From positions 4,402,001 to 4,466,000 of the forward strand of contig NZ_CP072203.1 of NCBI RefSeq assembly GCF_017654315.1: DNA of 64,000 bases. The letters run 5' to 3'. Shown in pieces: positions 1 through 9,081 of the stretch. Position numbers and translations under genes: made by a program. How positions within the stretch are numbered: the first letter of the stretch is position 1; each line of letters opens with the position of its first letter. Source of the stretch: Gordonia polyisoprenivorans. GTDB taxonomy: Bacteria > Actinomycetota > Actinomycetes > Mycobacteriales > Mycobacteriaceae. A model generated the notes under the pieces. That model saw nothing but the letters and a program-made list of their open reading frames with translations, searched no databases and was not told the DNA's origin.

Positions 1-740
1 GTCCAGCCGCGTGTGTTGGCTTCGATCAGCCCGTAGGTCAGCGACGCGAGCCCGATCACCACGCTGACCGAACCGGCCCAGTCCCCGCGACGCGGTGCGA
101 CGCTGAGTGATTCGGCGACCCAGCGGGCGCCGAGGAGCATCGCGACACCGACCGGGACGTTGAGCACGAAGATTGCCCGCCAGTCGAGCAGATCGGTGAA
201 CACTCCGCCCAGCAACGGGCCGATCGCGAACGATCCACCGATCGTCGCGCCATAGGCAGCCAACGAGCGGGTTCGCTGCGCGGGCTCGGGAAAGGCGTGC
301 GCCAGCAGCGCCAGGGACGTCGCGAACAGCAATGCCGCACCCAGCCCCTGCACGACCCTGGAGAGGTTGAGCATCACCATGTCCGCCGACACCGCACAGA
401 GCACCGAGGCGACGGTGAAGATCACCGCGCCGATGACGAAGACCAACCGCCGGCCGATGCGGTCGGCCCAGGCGCCGGCCGACAGGACGACGGTGGCCAA
501 CGCGAGGGTGTAGCCGTCGACGATCCATTTGATGCTCGTGAAATCGGCATCGAAGTCGCGTGCGATGGAGGGCAGAGCGGTGTTCACCACGGCGATGTCG
601 AGCATCAGCATCGCCGTGGCGGCGCACGCCACGAGCAGGGTTACTCGTTGGGTCGGGGTGAATCGCGCTGTGCGACGGTCACTCCCAGGATGCTCACTCC
701 CAGGATGGTCTGTCTCAGGTCGCTCGGTCTGCGGGGACAC
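1..740 (-). CDS. MFS drug-efflux transporter, DHA2/EmrB type (3' part cut by window edge)
   Basis: Only the first 246 residues are inside the window; the rest lies to the left. After a hydrophilic leader of about 30 residues comes a first membrane helix with the DHA2 signature LDIAVVNTALP (47-57), followed by the loop GAWADRIGRR (89-98), the motif A equivalent of the major facilitator superfamily. Further in, the helix carrying GPLLGG is typical of proton-coupled 14-helix multidrug exporters of the EmrB/QacA class. The GTG at 740 is chosen because it gives a normal leader. The leader contains a short direct repeat of the sequence around catcctgggagt. The next gene upstream on the same strand ends 102 bases away, so this gene may have its own promoter. 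The substrate cannot be told from sequence. Confidence 0.85.
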   Translation of the reverse strand, partial: MSPQTERPETDHPGSEHPGSDRRTARFTPTQRVTLLVACAATAMLMLDIAVVNTALPSIARDFDADFTSIKWIVDGYTLALATVVLSAGAWADRIGRRLVFVIGAVIFTVASVLCAVSADMVMLNLSRVVQGLGAALLFATSLALLAHAFPEPAQRTRSLAAYGATIGGSFAIGPLLGGVFTDLLDWRAIFVLNVPVGVAMLLGARWVAESLSVAPRRGDWAGSVSVVIGLASLTYGLIEANTRGW

Positions 741-842
741 GTCAGGGCCTCTCGTCGGGTCGATGTTGTCGACCCGACTGTCGCCTCACCCGCTTGGAAA
801 CCCCTTGCCGACCGCTTGGCCACCCGGCAGATCGGTCCCGAT

Positions 843-1340
843 TCAGTCCCGGTCGAGGTAGAAGTACAGATGCCGGCCGTCGACCACTCCGCCCTTGCCG
901 TTCATGATCCCCATGACGGTGGTGTCGTCGACCTTCTTGAAGTGGTCGATCACCGGCTGGCCGTCGTAGACCATCGACGCGGTGACCTCACCGCGGAATT
1001 CGATCATCCAGAGGCTGGCCTCGCCCTTGCCGAGTTCGGTGTTGGAGTACAGATCGCCATCGGCGTTGCGACACACCAGGGGCTGCACCTCGGAGCGCGA
1101 GATGAAGGTCTTGCCGTACCAACCGACCCGCGGGAGCATCCCGTTGACCTTGTGTCCGGTCGTGAATTCGCCACCGCGCCAACGTCCCAGCATCTCCTCG
1201 GGGCGCAGGGTCGGCAGCGCCGCCCAGATCGCGTCGAGGTCGGCGTCGTCGACGGTACCGTCGGCCGCGCGCAGGTCAGCGAATCGGGCACGCGCCTGAT
1301 CGACGGTCAGCTTCGTCGAGGATGAGAGTGTGTCGGACAT
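843..1340 (-). CDS. GXWXG / DUF4334 domain protein
   Basis: This is a 165-residue soluble protein. It carries a GXWXG-type segment (GRWRGGEF, 52-59, and GWYGK, 73-77) followed by a DUF4334 region to the C-terminus, where MGIMNGKG and YFYLDRD are characteristic. The family is common in mycolate actinomycetes and has no established biochemical role. The ATG at 1340 lies inside the tail of the upstream acyltransferase gene, overlapping it by 34 bases on the same strand, so the two are probably translated from one message. No signal peptide or membrane segment is seen. Confidence 0.8.
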   Translation of the reverse strand: MSDTLSSSTKLTVDQARARFADLRAADGTVDDADLDAIWAALPTLRPEEMLGRWRGGEFTTGHKVNGMLPRVGWYGKTFISRSEVQPLVCRNADGDLYSNTELGKGEASLWMIEFRGEVTASMVYDGQPVIDHFKKVDDTTVMGIMNGKGGVVDGRHLYFYLDRD

Positions 1341-2365
1341 GCAACGGCCCCTTCCGGCCCGGGAAACAACGGTGTCACGCCACGCACAGGCGTTCCGACA
1401 TCATATATGTTGTTTGATTCCCGGTGCCGGAGAGGCATCCCGTGCACCTGTGGCGTCGATCGGATCAGCTGTTCGCAGCGCGCGGCCAGCATCCGACGGT
1501 CGCCCGTGGGCAACTGCGGTTCGTGCAGGATGACGTGGACCGCGACGGACCGCATCCGCAATACCCGCGCAAGGGTGTCCAACGGACCGTCGTCGCCGAT
1601 GAAACCCGGTTCGGCCGTGGGTATTCCGGCGGCACTGAAGGCGATACCGATGGGCAGGACGGGGACCCCTGCGTCAAGGGCGGACTGGAAGAAGGCCGGC
1701 CGGAACCCGCCTTGCGCGCGGCCGCACCACGTGGTGCCCTCCGGAAAGACCGCCACCGACGAATCCCGCTCGAGCCCGGCGACGGCCTCGGTGATCACCG
1801 TCGGCAGTGCCCGCAACGAGCCGCGGTCGATGCAGATGACGCCCAGTCGCCGTGCCAGCGTCGCGATGCCGGGCATCGCGGCGACATCGGACTTCGCGAC
1901 GAAGTGCGCGGGCTGCACCACCGCGATCGCCAGGATGTCCAGATAGGAGATGTGGTTGGCGACGATCAGTCCGCGGGCGCGCGACGGAAACGGGCGACGA
2001 TCGTCGATGACGACGCGGATTCCGATGGCGCGCAGAAGTTCTCGTGCCGCCCATCGCAGGTAGACACGGCGCATCAGCCGGGGCGACACGGTGGCCATCA
2101 GGCCCGCGAATCCGATCACCACAGCCGTAGTGAGCAGACGGGCGATCCGCAGGACCACCAGCATCCGCCCGGCCCGCGGCCCCGCGTCGTCGAGACAGTG
2201 CGACCCGCAGGGGCTCGTCGGATACCACGCGTGCCTCACCTCGACGTCGGTACGCCCCGGGGCGCTCACCGTACCGGCCGACCGGTCGAGTTCGGGTGAT
2301 CCAGTGCCGGGTGATTCGATCCGCGGGTCCGCGAACGGGACCCGAACGCTGACCGCCGCGGTCAC
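1307..2365 (-). CDS. 1-acyl-glycerol-3-phosphate-type acyltransferase (PlsC family; Rv3026c-like)
   Basis: This membrane-associated acyltransferase transfers an acyl chain to a lysolipid hydroxyl. Visible motifs are NHISYLD (137-143, the catalytic NHX4D box) and FPEGTT (207-212, the glycerol/phosphate-binding box), with a hydrophobic helix at about 68-95 before them. The GTG at 2365 overlaps the stop codon of the upstream GNAT gene as GTGA, which indicates translational coupling. That start gives 352 residues with a 60-residue polar leader. The upstream neighbour belongs to the N-acyltransferase fold that includes OlsB, so the pair resembles an OlsB/OlsA-style two-step lipid acylation unit. 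The same two families are adjacent in M. tuberculosis (Rv3026c/Rv3027c). The actual lipid product is unknown. Confidence 0.85.
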   Translation of the reverse strand: MTAAVSVRVPFADPRIESPGTGSPELDRSAGTVSAPGRTDVEVRHAWYPTSPCGSHCLDDAGPRAGRMLVVLRIARLLTTAVVIGFAGLMATVSPRLMRRVYLRWAARELLRAIGIRVVIDDRRPFPSRARGLIVANHISYLDILAIAVVQPAHFVAKSDVAAMPGIATLARRLGVICIDRGSLRALPTVITEAVAGLERDSSVAVFPEGTTWCGRAQGGFRPAFFQSALDAGVPVLPIGIAFSAAGIPTAEPGFIGDDGPLDTLARVLRMRSVAVHVILHEPQLPTGDRRMLAARCEQLIRSTPQVHGMPLRHRESNNIYDVGTPVRGVTPLFPGPEGAVACPTHSHPRRS

Positions 2366-3204
2366 GCCGCGCCGCCGAGCCGAAGGACCGTGTCGCGGAG
2401 CCGGTCGAGATAGCGGAGGTTGGCACACTCGAGATCCAGCACGGTCGGGAAATCGCCGACGTCGAAGGCCGGGTCGACCGCCGGGTCGCCACACACTCGC
2501 GCACCGAGGCGCAGGTAGGCGCGCATGAGCGGCGGCAGTTGCACCCGGGCCGGCGCAGGGATGTCATCGAGCGCCACGCCGTCGATGCGGGGACTCTCGT
2601 GCGGATGCACCCGCCACCGGGCCGGGTAGCGCTCGTTGAGTTCGTCGCGCGCGCCGCGCAGCGCGCTGCCACGAGCCGCACCGTCGATCGCCGGACCCCC
2701 GAGCGGCATCGACACCGACCCCATCAGGTAGCGGTACCCCGACTCCTGCAGGTAGCGCAGGATCGAGGCCCACATCAACGCGGTGACCGACCCGTCCCGG
2801 TGTCCGGTCGCCACACAGGCCCGGCCCATCTCGACGGTCATCGAGGCGATCTCGTCGAGCCCGGTCAGATCGAATTCGGTGGAGCTGTACCAGCCGCCGG
2901 CGGCGATGGCGCGTGGCGGCGGCAGCAACCGGGCGCAGCCGATGATGCCGTGCTCGTCGTGCCGGGCCAGCAGATGCTCACAGTGGTCGTCGAAATGGTC
3001 GGCGTCGCGGCGGGATTCGGCGTCGCCGATGTCATCGGAGAATCCCGGTTCGGCCGCGAAAACCTCGAACCGGAAGCGCTGGGCGGCCGCGATGTCGGCC
3101 GGGTCGTCGGTGAGCACGATCCGCAACGGCCCCGCGTGCACCAGGGTGCGACGGGACAAGCCACGGTCGGTGCAGGTCAGAGCGGTAACAGGTCCAGATG
3201 TCAT
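2362..3204 (-). CDS. GNAT-fold N-acyltransferase (OlsB/Rv3027c-like)
   Basis: This is a 280-residue protein of the GNAT/autoinducer-synthase superfamily. The N-terminal block RFRFEVFA (43-50) followed by an acidic DDHCEHLLARHD segment and the central YLMGSVSMPLG segment match the haemolysin-like N-acyltransferase family that acylates amino groups with acyl-ACP. The ATG at 3204 is preferred over upstream starts because family members begin only shortly before this core. It is the first gene of a unit with the PlsC-like gene, overlapping it by four bases. The gene starts 175 bases left of etfA and is separated from it by a strong hairpin, so it does not read through from the ETF genes. Confidence 0.8.
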   Translation of the reverse strand: MTSGPVTALTCTDRGLSRRTLVHAGPLRIVLTDDPADIAAAQRFRFEVFAAEPGFSDDIGDAESRRDADHFDDHCEHLLARHDEHGIIGCARLLPPPRAIAAGGWYSSTEFDLTGLDEIASMTVEMGRACVATGHRDGSVTALMWASILRYLQESGYRYLMGSVSMPLGGPAIDGAARGSALRGARDELNERYPARWRVHPHESPRIDGVALDDIPAPARVQLPPLMRAYLRLGARVCGDPAVDPAFDVGDFPTVLDLECANLRYLDRLRDTVLRLGGAA

Positions 3205-3319
3205 ACCTGAGATGAAAGCCAGACCGGGCATCGCGCGTGCGACGGCGGGTAGTCGTGTCGGTGCTGGTCGGGTGAACACGTCCCGCGCGGCCGACGGCAG
3301 CGTGAACTCTGTGCAAACA

Positions 3320-3363
3320 CCGAGAGCGCCCCCGGGGATCGGACATCCCGGGGGCGCTCTCGG
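3320..3363. terminator. Strong 17-bp hairpin between etfA and the acyltransferase genes
   Basis: Perfect arms of 17 bases at 3320-3336 and 3347-3363 enclose a 10-base loop. The stem begins ccgagagcgcccccggg. There is no clear T-run, as is common in high-GC actinobacteria. It lies 17 bases after the etfA stop codon and before the next gene, so it is read as the end of the etfBA message. Confidence 0.8.
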
Positions 3364-3379
3364 TGAATCGCCGAGGCGA

Positions 3380-4336
3380 CTACTTGCGCTTCTTGACCTC
3401 TTCGGTCAGCTGCGGGGCAACGTTGAACAGGTCGCCGACAATGCCGAAGTCCGAGATCTCGAAGATCGGGGCCTCTTCGTCCTTGTTGACCGCGACGATG
3501 GTCTTCGAGGTCTGCATACCCGCACGGTGCTGGATGGCACCGGAGATGCCCAGGGCGACATAGAGCTGCGGCGAGACCGTCTTACCGGTCTGACCGACCT
3601 GGAACTGGCCCGGGTAGTAACCGGAGTCGACGGCGGCACGCGAGGCACCCACAGCAGCACCGAGCGAGTCAGCGAGTTCCTCGACCACCGAGAACTTGTC
3701 GGCACTGCCGACACCGCGGCCACCGGAGACCACGATCGAGGCCTCGGTCAGTTCCGGACGATCGCCACCGACGTTCGCCTCGACCTTGGTGATCTTCACC
3801 GCGTTCTCCGCCTGTGCGGGAACCTCGACGTCAACGCGCTCGCCGGCACCGGCCTGCGGAGCCGCCTCGACACCACCCGGACGGACCGAGAACACCGGCA
3901 CATCACCCTTGGCCTGGGCCTCCACGGTGAACGCGCCACCGAAGATCGAGTGAATACCGATGCCGCCCTCCTTGACGTCGATGACGTCGGCGAGGACTCC
4001 CGAGCCCAGCCGCACGGCGAGGCGCCCGGCGATCTCCTTGCCGTCGGCGGTCGCCGCCACGAGGATGCCGGCCGGCGACGCCGACTCGGCGATCGAGGCG
4101 AGCACGTCGACCTGCGGGCTGATCAGGTAGGTCGCGGCGTCCTCGGACTCGGCGACGTAGATCTTCTCCGCACCGGCCTCCTTGAGACCGTCGATGATGC
4201 CGTCGGCCTTGCCGGGCGCGCCGACCACGACGGCCGACGGAGCGCCCAACGCGCGGGCGGCGGTGATGAGTTCGCTGGTCACCTTCTTCAGGGCGCCCTC
4301 GGCGTCCTGCTCGACCAGAACGAGAACTTCTGCCAT
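3380..4336 (-). CDS. etfA: Electron transfer flavoprotein alpha subunit (FixB)
   Basis: EtfA pairs with EtfB to take electrons from acyl-CoA dehydrogenases and similar flavin enzymes and pass them to the quinone pool through ETF dehydrogenase. The 318-residue protein shows the C-terminal FAD-binding region: [45 protein letters not shown] and [12 protein letters not shown], ending with [13 protein letters not shown]. The N-terminal Rossmann-like half starts [10 protein letters not shown]. It is 100 bases downstream of etfB on the same strand and ends before a strong hairpin. The order etfB-etfA followed by acyltransferases equals Rv3029c-Rv3026c. Role is certain by family; partner dehydrogenases are not in the window. 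Confidence 0.97.
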   Translation of the reverse strand: MAEVLVLVEQDAEGALKKVTSELITAARALGAPSAVVVGAPGKADGIIDGLKEAGAEKIYVAESEDAATYLISPQVDVLASIAESASPAGILVAATADGKEIAGRLAVRLGSGVLADVIDVKEGGIGIHSIFGGAFTVEAQAKGDVPVFSVRPGGVEAAPQAGAGERVDVEVPAQAENAVKITKVEANVGGDRPELTEASIVVSGGRGVGSADKFSVVEELADSLGAAVGASRAAVDSGYYPGQFQVGQTGKTVSPQLYVALGISGAIQHRAGMQTSKTIVAVNKDEEAPIFEISDFGIVGDLFNVAPQLTEEVKKRK

Positions 4337-4436
4337 TTTCGTTTACTCCTGGATGTATGTGGGGCCCTGCGGAATTCGCACTCGGATGACGCCGGAGCGC
4401 AAGCCCGCAGGCACGGTGGTGGTCTGCGGGCCGGTG

Positions 4437-5222
4437 CTAGATGATCTTCTGCGCGACCAGGTACTCGGCCACCTTCACGCCACCGTCACCCTCGTCGGTG
4501 ACACGCTCACCGGCGGTCTTCGGCGGCTTCGGGGTGGAGCTGGTGACCTCCGAGCCCGCGTTGGCCAGACCCACCTCGTCGGCCTCGACGTCGATCTCGG
4601 CCAGGCCGACGACCTGGACCTCTTTCTTCTTCGCGGCCATGATGCCCTTGAAGGACGGGAAGCGCGGCTCGTTGATCTTCTCGTTGACGCTGACGATCGC
4701 CGGCAGCTCCGCGGTGATGTGGTAGATGCCGTCGTCGGTCTCGCGCTCGCCGGTCAGGGTCTCGCCCTCCAGCGTGAGCTTGCGCAGATGCGTCAGGTGC
4801 GGGAGCTCGAGGTACTCGGCGATCATCGCCGGGATCGCCCCGACACGACCGTCGGTGGCCTCGTTACCGGCGATGACGAGTTCGACACCCTCGACGGTGC
4901 CCAGCGCACGGGCGAGCACGTAGGCGGTCTGCACCGCATCCGAGCCGTGCAGGGCGTCGTCCTTGATGTGAATGGCCTTGTCGGCACCCATCGACAGCGC
5001 CTTGCGGATCGCCTCGGTCGCCCGCTCCGGACCGGCCGTCAACACGGTCACCTCGCCGCCGTTGGCTTCCTTGATCTGCAGCGCTTCTTCGACCGCACGC
5101 TCATTGATCTCATCGAGAACCGCGTCGGCGGCCTCACGATCGAGGGTGTAATCGCCGTCGGAGAGCTTGCGCTCGGACCAGGTGTCAGGGACCTGCTTGA
5201 TCAGAACGACAATATTTGTCAT
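4437..5222 (-). CDS. etfB: Electron transfer flavoprotein beta subunit (FixA)
   Basis: EtfB is the smaller, AMP-binding partner of EtfA in the soluble electron carrier that links fatty acid and amino acid dehydrogenases to respiration. The 261-residue sequence begins MTNIVVLIKQVPDT and carries the family signature region with LVIAGNEATDGRVGAIPAMIAEYL near residues 120-145 (quoted only as landmarks LVIAGNEATDG and AMIAEYL). It is the first gene of the etfBA unit. The upstream gap, shared with a divergent methyltransferase gene, contains a perfect 16-bp palindrome that may control it. Length and motifs are normal. Confidence 0.97.
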   Translation of the reverse strand: MTNIVVLIKQVPDTWSERKLSDGDYTLDREAADAVLDEINERAVEEALQIKEANGGEVTVLTAGPERATEAIRKALSMGADKAIHIKDDALHGSDAVQTAYVLARALGTVEGVELVIAGNEATDGRVGAIPAMIAEYLELPHLTHLRKLTLEGETLTGERETDDGIYHITAELPAIVSVNEKINEPRFPSFKGIMAAKKKEVQVVGLAEIDVEADEVGLANAGSEVTSSTPKPPKTAGERVTDEGDGGVKVAEYLVAQKII

Positions 5223-5257
5223 GGGTCTTCGTCGACCTCCTGCGTCGGGTTCGGCAA

Positions 5258-5273
5258 CTTACCGGCGGGTAAG
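5258..5273. promoter_or_regulatory. Palindromic operator candidate upstream of etfB
   Basis: The sequence cttaccggcgggtaag is a perfect inverted repeat with 6-base arms and a 4-base centre. It lies 36 bases upstream of the etfB ATG and 84 bases upstream of the divergent methyltransferase. The size and symmetry suit a TetR-family repressor. The regulator is not identifiable here. Confidence 0.5.
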
Positions 5274-5356
5274 GCCATCGGTCTTCCCTACTTTAGCCCG
5301 TCCTATTATCGGGCAGAACATCGACTAGCTCACAAAATGGACGGGAGACTATTGTC

Positions 5357-6166
5357 GTGCGGATGACCGACGTACACCGGGATGTAACACCCGGCACGCC
5401 GCGGGCCCTGACAACGGACGAACAGCTCGCCCTCACCGGGGAGCGCACGGTCCCCGGCATCCCCGCGGAGAACTACTGGTTCCGTCGGCACGAGGTCGCC
5501 TACGCCCACATCGTCGGCCGGTGTACCGCACGCCGGGTCCTCGAGGCCGGTTCGGGCGAGGGGTACGGGGCGGCAATGCTCGCCGACGCCGGCGCGCAGG
5601 TCACCTGCGTCGACTACGACGAGTCGGCCGTCGCCCACACGCGGCGTCGGTATCCGCAGGTGGAGATCGTGCAGGGCAATCTGATCGACCTGCCGCTGCC
5701 CGACGACTCGGTGGACGTGGTGGTCAACTTCCAGGTGATCGAACACCTGTGGGATCAACCGGCCTTCCTCGCCGAATGCGCGCGCGTCCTACGACCGGGC
5801 GGTGAACTGCTCATCTCCACCCCCAACCGGATCACCTTCTCCCCCGGCCGCGACACCCCGCTCAATCCGTTCCACACCCGCGAACTCGACGCCGCCGAAT
5901 TGAGTGAATTGCTCGCCGACGCCGGGTTCTCGCTCACCTCGATGCTCGGCGTCCACCACGGCGAACGGCTCGCACATCTCGATCGCAGGTGGGGCGGTTC
6001 ACTCATCGACGCACAGATCGAGCGGGCCCTGGCCGGCCGGCCCTGGCCCGAGGAGTTGGTGGCCGACGTCGCCGGGATCGGCGCGGAGGACTTCGACATC
6101 CGTGACGCCGAGGACGCCGACATCGACGCCAGTCTGGATCTGCTCGCGATCGCGATGCGGTCGTAG
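5357..6166 (+). CDS. SAM-dependent methyltransferase (Rv3030-like, MGLP locus)
   Basis: This is a class I methyltransferase of 269 residues. The SAM-binding motif I is VLEAGSGEGYG (61-71), with the acidic post-I strand CVDYDESAV and the later VNFQVIEHLW segment typical of this fold. It is the first gene of a three-gene plus-strand unit with a GH57 enzyme (3-base gap) and a GT4 glucosyltransferase (1-base overlap). In M. tuberculosis this trio (Rv3030-Rv3032) is assigned to synthesis of 6-O-methylglucose lipopolysaccharide, where Rv3030 is a candidate sugar O-methyltransferase. The start could be the GTG at 5357 or the ATG at 5363. A TATTAT element at 5304-5309 is a possible -10 box. Confidence 0.88.
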   Translation: MRMTDVHRDVTPGTPRALTTDEQLALTGERTVPGIPAENYWFRRHEVAYAHIVGRCTARRVLEAGSGEGYGAAMLADAGAQVTCVDYDESAVAHTRRRYPQVEIVQGNLIDLPLPDDSVDVVVNFQVIEHLWDQPAFLAECARVLRPGGELLISTPNRITFSPGRDTPLNPFHTRELDAAELSELLADAGFSLTSMLGVHHGERLAHLDRRWGGSLIDAQIERALAGRPWPEELVADVAGIGAEDFDIRDAEDADIDASLDLLAIAMRS

Positions 6167-6169
6167 CGC

Positions 6170-7756
6170 GTGCCCACCTCTCAGCGGACTCCACCGTCCC
6201 CGGTCCCGGGCCAGTTCACCCTGGTCCTGCACTCGCATCTGCCGTGGTTGGCCAATCACGGCAGATGGCCCGTCGGCGAGGAATGGCTGTATCAGTCGTG
6301 GGCCGCCTCGTACCTGCCGGTCTTCGCGATGCTGCGACGACTGGCCGCCGACGGTTTCTCCGACATGGTCTCGCTCGGGATCACCCCGGTGCTCGCCGCG
6401 CAGCTCGACGACCTGCACTGCACGACGTCGATGTATGAGTGGCTGGCCGACTGGCGGTTGCGGGCGATGGAGGCGGCCGTCGACGCCGACCCGGACCGCC
6501 GCGCCCTGGGCGTGCGTGAACATCGCAGCGCGACACAGGCGTTGGCCGAGTTCGAGCGTCATTGGCGCCACGGGGGTGCTGCGACGATCCGTGCGGTGGC
6601 CGAGGGCGGGGTCGCCGAGATCCTCGGCGGGCCCCTGGCCCATCCGTTCGCACCGTTGCTCGACGCCCGGTTGCGGCGATTCTCCCTGGGCGAAGGCCTC
6701 GCCGATGCCCGCTTGCGCTGGGGCACAAGGCCACACGGGATCTGGGCCCCCGAATGCGCCTTCGCCCCGGGAATGGAAGCCGAGTACGCCGCCGCGGGCG
6801 TCGGCCACTTCATGGTCGACGGACCGACACTGCACGGTGATACTGCGCTCGGGCGGCCCGTCGGCACCGGCGACGTCGTGGCCTTCGGGCGCGACCTGAC
6901 CGTCAGCTACCGGGTGTGGTCCCCGAAGTCGGGATATCCCGGGCATGCCGCCTACCGCGACTTCCACACCTACGATCACGCGACCGGCCTCAAGCCGTCT
7001 CGGGTGACCGGGAAAACCGTTGCCGCCCAAGATAAGAAGCCCTACGACCCGCAGCGGGCCGATGCCGTGATCGACCGTCATGTCGACGACTTCATCGGCC
7101 ATGTCCGCCGACGTCTGATCTCCGAGTCGCAGCGCATCGGGCGGCCGGCGCTGGTGGTCGCGGCCTTCGACACCGAGTTGTTCGGTCATTGGTGGCACGA
7201 GGGGCCGATCTGGCTCGAGCGCGTGCTGCGCAGGCTGCCCGAGGCGGGCGTGCGGGTGGGCACCCTCGCCGGCGCCGCCGCACACGGTTATATCGGTGCG
7301 CCCGTGGATCTTCCGCCGTCGTCGTGGGGATCGGGCAAGGACTGGCGGGTCTGGGAGGGGCCACAGGTGTCGCATCTCGTGCAGCTCAACGCCGAGGTGA
7401 GCCGGACCGCGCTCGACGCCATCGACAAGATCGTCGACCCGCGGGCGGGCCGCAACCGCGTCGCGGACCAGATCGTCCGTGAAGCACTGCTGACGGTCTC
7501 CTCGGACTGGCCGTTCATGGTGTCCAAGGACACCGCCGCCGATTACGCGATCGGCCGGGCCCACACCCACGCCCACGCCACCCGCGAGATCGTCGACGCC
7601 GCCCTCCGTGGCCGCGCCGCGACAGCGGAGAGGTTGCGACGCAACTGGTCTCGCGCCGACAACCTGTTCGCCGACCTCGATGCGCGCCGCCTCCTCGAGG
7701 CCGATGCGCGCCGCCTCCTCGCGGCCACCGACCACACCACCGGGCGGTGCCGGTGA
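6170..7756 (+). CDS. GH57-family alpha-glucan enzyme (Rv3031-like)
   Basis: This is a 528-residue glycoside hydrolase family 57 protein. Visible family motifs are HSHLPW (21-26), IWAPECAF with the likely nucleophile glutamate (191-198), and DTELFGHWW with the likely acid aspartate (334-342); a DUF1957-type helical C-terminal part follows. Family members act as branching enzymes, amylases or, in mycobacteria, as hydrolases/branching enzymes on methylated glucans. It follows the methyltransferase by three bases with a GTG start and its TGA overlaps the start of the glycosyltransferase. Context points to processing of the MGLP-type glucan chain rather than to storage glycogen, but branching-enzyme activity cannot be excluded. 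Confidence 0.9.
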   Translation: MPTSQRTPPSPVPGQFTLVLHSHLPWLANHGRWPVGEEWLYQSWAASYLPVFAMLRRLAADGFSDMVSLGITPVLAAQLDDLHCTTSMYEWLADWRLRAMEAAVDADPDRRALGVREHRSATQALAEFERHWRHGGAATIRAVAEGGVAEILGGPLAHPFAPLLDARLRRFSLGEGLADARLRWGTRPHGIWAPECAFAPGMEAEYAAAGVGHFMVDGPTLHGDTALGRPVGTGDVVAFGRDLTVSYRVWSPKSGYPGHAAYRDFHTYDHATGLKPSRVTGKTVAAQDKKPYDPQRADAVIDRHVDDFIGHVRRRLISESQRIGRPALVVAAFDTELFGHWWHEGPIWLERVLRRLPEAGVRVGTLAGAAAHGYIGAPVDLPPSSWGSGKDWRVWEGPQVSHLVQLNAEVSRTALDAIDKIVDPRAGRNRVADQIVREALLTVSSDWPFMVSKDTAADYAIGRAHTHAHATREIVDAALRGRAATAERLRRNWSRADNLFADLDARRLLEADARRLLAATDHTTGRCR

Positions 7757-9078
7757 TGCGGGTCCTGCTGGTCTCGTGGGAGTACCCACCGGTCGTCGTC
7801 GGCGGGCTGGGTCGTCACGTGCACCACCTGGCCACCGAGTTGGCCGGACTCGGCCACGACGTCGTCGTCCTGACCCGTCGTCCGTCGGGTACCGATGCGG
7901 TGTCGCATCCGACGACCGATCGTGTCGTCGACGGGGTGCGGGTGATCGCGGTGGCCGAGGACCCGCCGGAGTTCTCCTTCGGTACCGACATGATGGCCTG
8001 GACGCTGGCGATGGGACACGCATTCATCCGCGCGGGGCTGACGATCCTCGCCGGCGAGCGGGGATCACGGGCGACGAGCTGGACCCCGGAGGTTGTCCAC
8101 GCGCACGACTGGATCGTGGCGCACCCGGCCATCGCACTCGCCGAGATCTTCGATGTACCACTGATCTCCACCATCCATGCGACCGAGGCGGGACGCCACA
8201 GCGGGTGGGTCAGCGGCCGCATCAACCGGCAGGTCCACTCGGTGGAATGGTGGCTGGCGACCGACTCCGACGCCCTGATCACGTGCTCGGAGTCGATGCG
8301 CGACGAGGTGACCCGACTGTTCGGACCATCGGGGTCCGACCCTTCCGGCACCGAGCGCCCCGTTCCGGGTCCCCGCCTCGCCGATATCACGGTGATCCAC
8401 AACGGCATCGACATCCGTGCATGGCCGTTCGCGCCGCGCCCGACGCCGACGGGTCCCGCCGAGTTGCTCTTCGCCGGCCGTCTCGAATACGAGAAGGGCG
8501 TGCAGGACCTCCTCGCCGCGCTACCCCGTATCCGTCGTACCCACCCGGGCACGACGCTGACCATCGCCGGCACCGGAACACAGCTGGAATGGCTGACCGA
8601 GCAGGCCCGCCGGCATCGGGTCGGGCGAGCGGTGACCTTCCTCGGCGCGGTCGATCATCGGGGCCTCGTGGAGTTGATGCATCGGTGTGCCGCGATCGTG
8701 TTGCCGAGCCGCTACGAGCCGTTCGGGATCGTGGCGCTCGAGGCCGCGGCAACCGGGATTCCCCTGGTGACCTCCACCGCGGGCGGACTGGGCGAGGCGG
8801 TCGACGACGGGGTGACCGGCCTGTCGTTCGAGCCCGCCGACGTCGCCGGACTGGCCGCGGCGGTACGTGCCACCCTGACCGATCCCGAAATGTCGGCCCA
8901 GCGCGCCCGGCGGGCGCGGGCACGGTTGTCGGAGGAGTTCGCGTGGACAGAGGTCGCGACCCGAACCGCGGCCGTCTATGCCTCGGCCAAACGCCGGGTC
9001 CGCCAGCCGTCGGGACGCCCGATCATCGCGCAACGCCCACTGCCCGAACGAGACCCGGCGCAGCCGCAGCGGGAGTGA
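7756..9078 (+). CDS. GT4 alpha-glucosyltransferase (Rv3032-like)
   Basis: This 440-residue GT-B glycosyltransferase begins MRVLLVSWEYPPVVVGGLG, the glycine-rich acceptor loop of the GT4 family. The donor-site motif EPFGIVALE, with the E-X7-E glutamates at 321 and 329, is present, followed by GLGEAVDDG. The ATG at 7756 is chosen because it overlaps the previous stop codon (TGATG) and removes an unneeded three-residue leader. In M. tuberculosis Rv3032 elongates the alpha-1,4-glucan of methylglucose lipopolysaccharide and contributes to glycogen. It is the last gene of the plus-strand trio and meets the acyltransferase gene end-to-end with a 3-base gap. Confidence 0.9.
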   Translation: MRVLLVSWEYPPVVVGGLGRHVHHLATELAGLGHDVVVLTRRPSGTDAVSHPTTDRVVDGVRVIAVAEDPPEFSFGTDMMAWTLAMGHAFIRAGLTILAGERGSRATSWTPEVVHAHDWIVAHPAIALAEIFDVPLISTIHATEAGRHSGWVSGRINRQVHSVEWWLATDSDALITCSESMRDEVTRLFGPSGSDPSGTERPVPGPRLADITVIHNGIDIRAWPFAPRPTPTGPAELLFAGRLEYEKGVQDLLAALPRIRRTHPGTTLTIAGTGTQLEWLTEQARRHRVGRAVTFLGAVDHRGLVELMHRCAAIVLPSRYEPFGIVALEAAATGIPLVTSTAGGLGEAVDDGVTGLSFEPADVAGLAAAVRATLTDPEMSAQRARRARARLSEEFAWTEVATRTAAVYASAKRRVRQPSGRPIIAQRPLPERDPAQPQRE

Positions 9079-9081
9079 GCC

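Noticed and set aside
5999..8023. A 674-codon minus-strand frame opposite the GH57 and GT4 genes
   Set aside because: Arginine/proline-rich with no family match; both genes on the other strand have full motifs.
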